A DNA stretch of 64,000 nt. It comes from Paenibacillus sp. HGH0039. GTDB lineage: Bacteria; Bacillota; Bacilli; Paenibacillales; NBRC-103111. Below the pieces are notes generated by a model, which searched no databases, was not told the origin of the DNA, and was given only the letters and a program-made list of their open reading frames with translations. Location of the stretch: positions 3,142,842 through 3,206,841 of the forward strand of contig NZ_KE150412.1 of the NCBI RefSeq assembly GCF_000411255.1. The letters are read 5' to 3'. Positions 61,124 through 64,000 of the stretch are shown one piece after another. Both the position numbers and the translations under genes were made by a program. Within the stretch, counting starts at the first letter, position 1, and each line of letters starts with the position of its first letter.

Positions 61124-62881
61124 ATGATTAAACAACTTCGCGCTAATGAATATCAAAATAGGATAAGAAATCTGAAATATGCTGTACCGGAGATTTTGAG
61201 AGAAAAAGAACAAACCCCAAGCGAAAATATTCATATTGTTTATGTGATGGCTCATGTTAGCGTGTGCGGCGGTACCAAGATTATTTTTGAACATGCAAAT
61301 AACTTAAAAAGATGGGGAGCCCGGGTTACAATCGTTTCTCACTTTGTAAAACCGGATTGGTTCCCAATTGAAGCCGAATATTTAAAAGTTCCATTCGGGA
61401 TTGATGCTGCTCAAGGAATCCCTGATTGCGATGTTATTGTATCTACCTATTGGGATCATATTCAAGCCTGTATAGATACAGGAATAGCACCCGTAGTCTA
61501 TTTTGAACAGGGGGATTTTCACTTATTTGATCATACACAAATCGATGAAGATACGCTGGAGACTATACGAAAGCTATTTAAGCTTCCAACGTATATAACA
61601 ACCGTTTCTGAAAGGAGCGCCGATTATATTAAGAACGTATATTCTCGGGCCTCCGTTGTTTTTCACAACGCTTTGGATGATGAAATCTTCACTTTACAAG
61701 GAAATAGCTATAAAACGAATACTCCGTATTTGTTAATGATGGGGGGGGAGGAGCAGGAATTCAAGGGAATCAATGATATCATCAAAGCCTATAGTACATT
61801 AAAGGATGCTGGTTATGAATTAGATCTAATATGGATAACGCCCTATGAACCGGCAAGAAATTATCCGGAAATCACCAGGATTTTCGTGAGTCCTTCTCAA
61901 ACTCAAATTGCTGAGCTTTATAGGGGAGCATTCATTTATGTGTCCGGATCTCATTATGAGTCTTTCTCTTTACCAGGTTTGGAGGCAATGGCCTGTGGTT
62001 GTCCTCTTGTAACTACTGAGAATGTGGGGGTTAAGGAGTACGCAATTGATAGTGTGAATTCATTATTTTCGAGAATTGGGGATTCAGATGATCAAGCGCA
62101 GAAAATTAAGAGCCTTATAGACAATCCTGACTTGTATCAGCAGTTAAAGTTAAATGGTTTGGAGACCGCGGGTAATTTCAGGTGGAATAGAATAATTCCA
62201 GAACTTTTATTGTTCTATAAGGATATAGCTAAACTAGAGCAGCGCCCAAATAATGACTTTGATGACTGGGACGTTTCATTTAGAGAAGAGCATTTTTCAG
62301 GTAGAGATGACTGGGAGAAATTTCGAAAGCTACTTTTAAATTCAACTGCAAGTGAAATATTAGTTCCAGTTCTGTATCCTCTGATTGAAGGACACGAAAT
62401 TGCGAGGTGGGAAATAGCTGCTAAGCGTCTAAATCATGAGAATAATGATGATTCTGGTTTGAAGCAAATGAAATGCTATACCAAGGTGAAGGGAGGAGAT
62501 GTTCAACATCTTCCGTATTACCAAGCTTATATTTATTTTCTAGAAGAGCAATATGAGGCAGCTTTAAATCAGTTTATTCAATTCTATCAGGAAACTGATT
62601 CTATTAGCACACAAAGCGTTTATGTCAAATGGATTGTTCTATGCTTGATTGAACTTCAAAGAGATCCGCAAGCATTAGATATTCTTAATGATATGTTTAA
62701 AAGAAGTATCGACAATAGCGATCTTTTGTATATGTATTATTTACTTAATGTGATGAGCGGAAAATCTAAAGAGGATTTAACTCAGATCCTAACAGCTATT
62801 TCTTTATTAGACGATGCTGTTGCATATCCTGAATTTTTCACTAATATAGAGCATCTGATTTTTGAAAGAAACAATATATAG
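61124..62881 (+). CDS. GT4-type glycosyltransferase with C-terminal helical extension
   Basis: A 585-aa protein. Residues about 30-375 form a GT-B glycosyltransferase: IHIVYVMAHVSVCGGTKIIF at the donor side, VSERSADYIKNVYS, and the EX7E motif in HYESFSLPGLEAMACGCPLV (about residue 280). The remaining 200 residues are helical and may be TPR-like (QAYIYFLEEQYEAALNQFIQ). ATG follows AGAGGGTAGAGG. Donor sugar and acceptor unknown; probably part of the same modification locus as its neighbours. Confidence 0.8.
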   Translation: MIKQLRANEYQNRIRNLKYAVPEILREKEQTPSENIHIVYVMAHVSVCGGTKIIFEHANNLKRWGARVTIVSHFVKPDWFPIEAEYLKVPFGIDAAQGIPDCDVIVSTYWDHIQACIDTGIAPVVYFEQGDFHLFDHTQIDEDTLETIRKLFKLPTYITTVSERSADYIKNVYSRASVVFHNALDDEIFTLQGNSYKTNTPYLLMMGGEEQEFKGINDIIKAYSTLKDAGYELDLIWITPYEPARNYPEITRIFVSPSQTQIAELYRGAFIYVSGSHYESFSLPGLEAMACGCPLVTTENVGVKEYAIDSVNSLFSRIGDSDDQAQKIKSLIDNPDLYQQLKLNGLETAGNFRWNRIIPELLLFYKDIAKLEQRPNNDFDDWDVSFREEHFSGRDDWEKFRKLLLNSTASEILVPVLYPLIEGHEIARWEIAAKRLNHENNDDSGLKQMKCYTKVKGGDVQHLPYYQAYIYFLEEQYEAALNQFIQFYQETDSISTQSVYVKWIVLCLIELQRDPQALDILNDMFKRSIDNSDLLYMYYLLNVMSGKSKEDLTQILTAISLLDDAVAYPEFFTNIEHLIFERNNI

Positions 62882-62916
62882 GTAGATAATAATATTATTT
62901 TGGGAGCGATCATGAG

Positions 62917-63705
62917 ATGCATGGAACATACATTGGAAATAATAGAATGATGGTTAAACTGGCTTACAATGCTGTAATAACTATTCCGTCTAATGACTTA
63001 AGCCTTATGCCTACACTAGTTACCACCGGAATGTTTGAAGTCCCGTTAACGAAATATTTTCTTACCCAGTTAAAACCCGGGTATACGGTCGTGGATGTGG
63101 GAGCAAACATAGGCTATTTTACGGTACTGGCCGCCAAAGTAGTCGGAAATACGGGGAAGGTTATCGGATACGAAGCCGATCCCAACACGGCCGCTGTTTT
63201 GAAGGACAATTTGGCAATGAACTGGCTTACAGAGAACGTGACCGTTATAAACAAAGCAGTTTATTCGGATAATAAGACGCTGCAATTTCGGAGCTCGGAA
63301 AGATTTCATGGGTATTCTTCGTGGAAGGAGAAGCCTAAAGACGACAATTTAATCGATCACTATACGATCCGGGACGTCGAAGCTGTCTCCTTAGATAACG
63401 AGTTGCAAGAACTGGATACGATTGATCTGGTTAAGATCGATATCGAGGGTGGAGAGTATCATGCTTTTCTGGGGATGAAAAAATTGATACAAGACCGGAA
63501 GATTAAGAAAATCACATTCGAATGGAATAAAGCGATGCTTGGAGCGGATGAAGGTCCTTTCCTTGATCTGATCAACGATCTAATTACAAATCGGGGAGCA
63601 CGTCTCACGCTGCTGGACAAAGAAGGCGAAGTTGTGGAAACAACGTTAAAGGATCTGGCAGCCTTCGAATTCTATCCATTTGTTTTGTTAGAATTCCAAA
63701 ACTAA
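62917..63705 (+). CDS. FkbM-family methyltransferase
   Basis: A 262-aa SAM-dependent methyltransferase, often acting on sugars of glycans. The SAM-binding motif VVDVGANIGYFTVLAAKVVG is at about residue 58, then GYEADPNTAAVL, and DLVKIDIEGGEYHAFLGMKK follows. TGGGAG lies 10 bases before ATG 62917. The first 140 bases are A/T-rich like the upstream genes, while the rest (from about 63050) returns to the richer G/C codon style. In this context it likely completes glycan modification on flagellin or another surface molecule. Confidence 0.8.
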   Translation: MHGTYIGNNRMMVKLAYNAVITIPSNDLSLMPTLVTTGMFEVPLTKYFLTQLKPGYTVVDVGANIGYFTVLAAKVVGNTGKVIGYEADPNTAAVLKDNLAMNWLTENVTVINKAVYSDNKTLQFRSSERFHGYSSWKEKPKDDNLIDHYTIRDVEAVSLDNELQELDTIDLVKIDIEGGEYHAFLGMKKLIQDRKIKKITFEWNKAMLGADEGPFLDLINDLITNRGARLTLLDKEGEVVETTLKDLAAFEFYPFVLLEFQN

Positions 63706-63719
63706 CACAAATCTCTCCC

Positions 63720-63761
63720 TGTGGACAATGTGCATAACTTTGTTGATAACTCTGTGAATAA
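63720..63761 (+). other. Cluster of four DnaA-box-like sites
   Basis: Four 9-mers in the same orientation: TGTGGACAA (63720-63728), TGTGCATAA (63729-63737), TGTTGATAA (63741-63749) and TGTGAATAA (63753-63761). The second and fourth match the reverse complement of TTATNCACA exactly; the first and third have one mismatch. A fifth near match, TGTGAATAC, is at 63820-63828. It lies outside any replication origin. Confidence 0.6.
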
Positions 63762-63776
63762 GTGCTTAAATCCCGC

Positions 63777-63818
63777 TTTCGACAAGGGATCTAGGGCTTA
63801 AAGCCTATGCTGTCGAAA
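63777..63818 (+). promoter_or_regulatory. Inverted pair of Spo0A boxes
   Basis: TTTCGACA (63777-63784) and TGTCGAAA (63811-63818) are a perfect inverted repeat containing two TGTCGAA heptamers. An inner GGCTT/AAGCCT partial stem lies between. No T tract follows. Confidence 0.45.
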
Positions 63819-63867
63819 ATGTGAATACCTAAATTTTCAAAATATTTAGGATTATCTTGTCATCAGA

Positions 63868-63897
63868 TTGACACAATTATTTCCGTGGTGATATATT
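63868..63897 (+). promoter_or_regulatory. SigA promoter of the cold-shock gene
   Basis: Perfect TTGACA (63868-63873), 18-base spacer and TATATT (63892-63897) preceded by TGA, an extended -10. The leader to the ATG is about 45 bases. Confidence 0.8.
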
Positions 63898-63949
63898 CAA
63901 AAGGTAAGCAAAGGCTTACATTTATTTGAAGACGAAGGGAATGTGTCCG

Positions 63950-64000
63950 ATGCAAGGTAAAGTAAAATGGTTCAATGCGGAAAAAGGCTACGGTTTCATC
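63950..64000 (+). CDS. Cold-shock protein, N-terminal end (partial)
   Basis: Seventeen codons reading MQGKVKWFNAEKGYGFI, the beginning of the CspA/CspB cold-shock domain with the RNP1-like KGYGFI. CSD proteins bind single-stranded nucleic acid and act as RNA chaperones. GAAGGGAATG is the site. The rest lies beyond the window. Confidence 0.95.
   Translation, partial: MQGKVKWFNAEKGYGFI

Overview
The window looks like chromosomal DNA of an endospore-forming, motile, S-layer-bearing Firmicute, most likely Paenibacillus or a close relative. The grounds are gene content and order: sporulation genes (spoIID, spoIIQ, spoIIID, an alpha/beta SASP), the degSU-comF-flg-hag block known from Bacillus subtilis, a CsaB-type cell-wall pyruvylation operon beside two SLH-domain surface proteins, and an 11-subunit style complex I without nuoE/F/G in view. 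Every gene I can support lies on the + strand. There are no tRNA or rRNA genes, insertion sequences, integrases or CRISPR arrays that I can see.

Layout. 1-8.6 kb: end of nuoC, then nuoD-H-I-J-K-L-M-N (proton-pumping NADH dehydrogenase), closed by a terminator. 8.7-13 kb: an SLH-anchored subtilisin-like protease, a DUF1146 membrane protein and murA. 13.2-18.9 kb: spoIID, spoIIQ, spoIIID (with a good SigE promoter), mbl, the rod genes flhO and flhP, and an EpuA-type membrane peptide. 18.9-21.9 kb: a CDP-alcohol phosphatidyltransferase, fabZ and a phosphohexomutase. 21.9-27.2 kb: DUF5693-csaB-tagA-tagO, which fits synthesis and pyruvylation of the polymer that SLH domains bind. 27.4-35.4 kb: the surface layer, made of a 1289-aa protein with C-terminal SLH domains, a very highly biased S-layer gene with N-terminal SLH domains and a long leader, and a small secreted protein. 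35.6-40.4 kb: SASP, metK and a secreted phosphodiester glycosidase. 40.4-46.5 kb: degS, degU, a short glycosyltransferase-like protein, comFA, comFC (no comFB) and yvyF. 46.5-55 kb: flgM, flgN, flgK, flgL, yviE, fliW, csrA, hag, flaG, fliD, fliS, fliT. 55-63.7 kb: a 1231-aa secreted VWA plus ten-TIG-repeat protein, then glycosyltransferase, FliB-type lysine methylase, second glycosyltransferase and FkbM methyltransferase, probably a filament/surface modification island. The window ends in the first codons of a cold-shock protein.

How the parts work together. The SCWP operon supplies the pyruvylated ligand for the SLH domains of at least three proteins here. The flagellar block carries the FlgM/SigD checkpoint and the FliW-CsrA-Hag loop: SigD promoters stand before flgM and hag, and the hag leader has two CsrA-type GGA sites. 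From flgL onward the DNA becomes visibly more AT-rich than the flgK side, and this lasts until inside the FkbM gene, which suggests that the exposed filament and its modification genes form an exchangeable segment.

Most unusual points: a tight cluster of four DnaA-box-like 9-mers in one orientation, followed by a pair of inverted Spo0A boxes just before the cold-shock gene; the VWA/TIG giant placed as the distal gene of the fliD-fliS-fliT operon with no visible wall anchor; tandem in-frame translation starts on the S-layer gene; and a SigD promoter whose -10 element forms one arm of an intrinsic terminator. All assignments are by reading; nothing was searched or computed beyond the translations.
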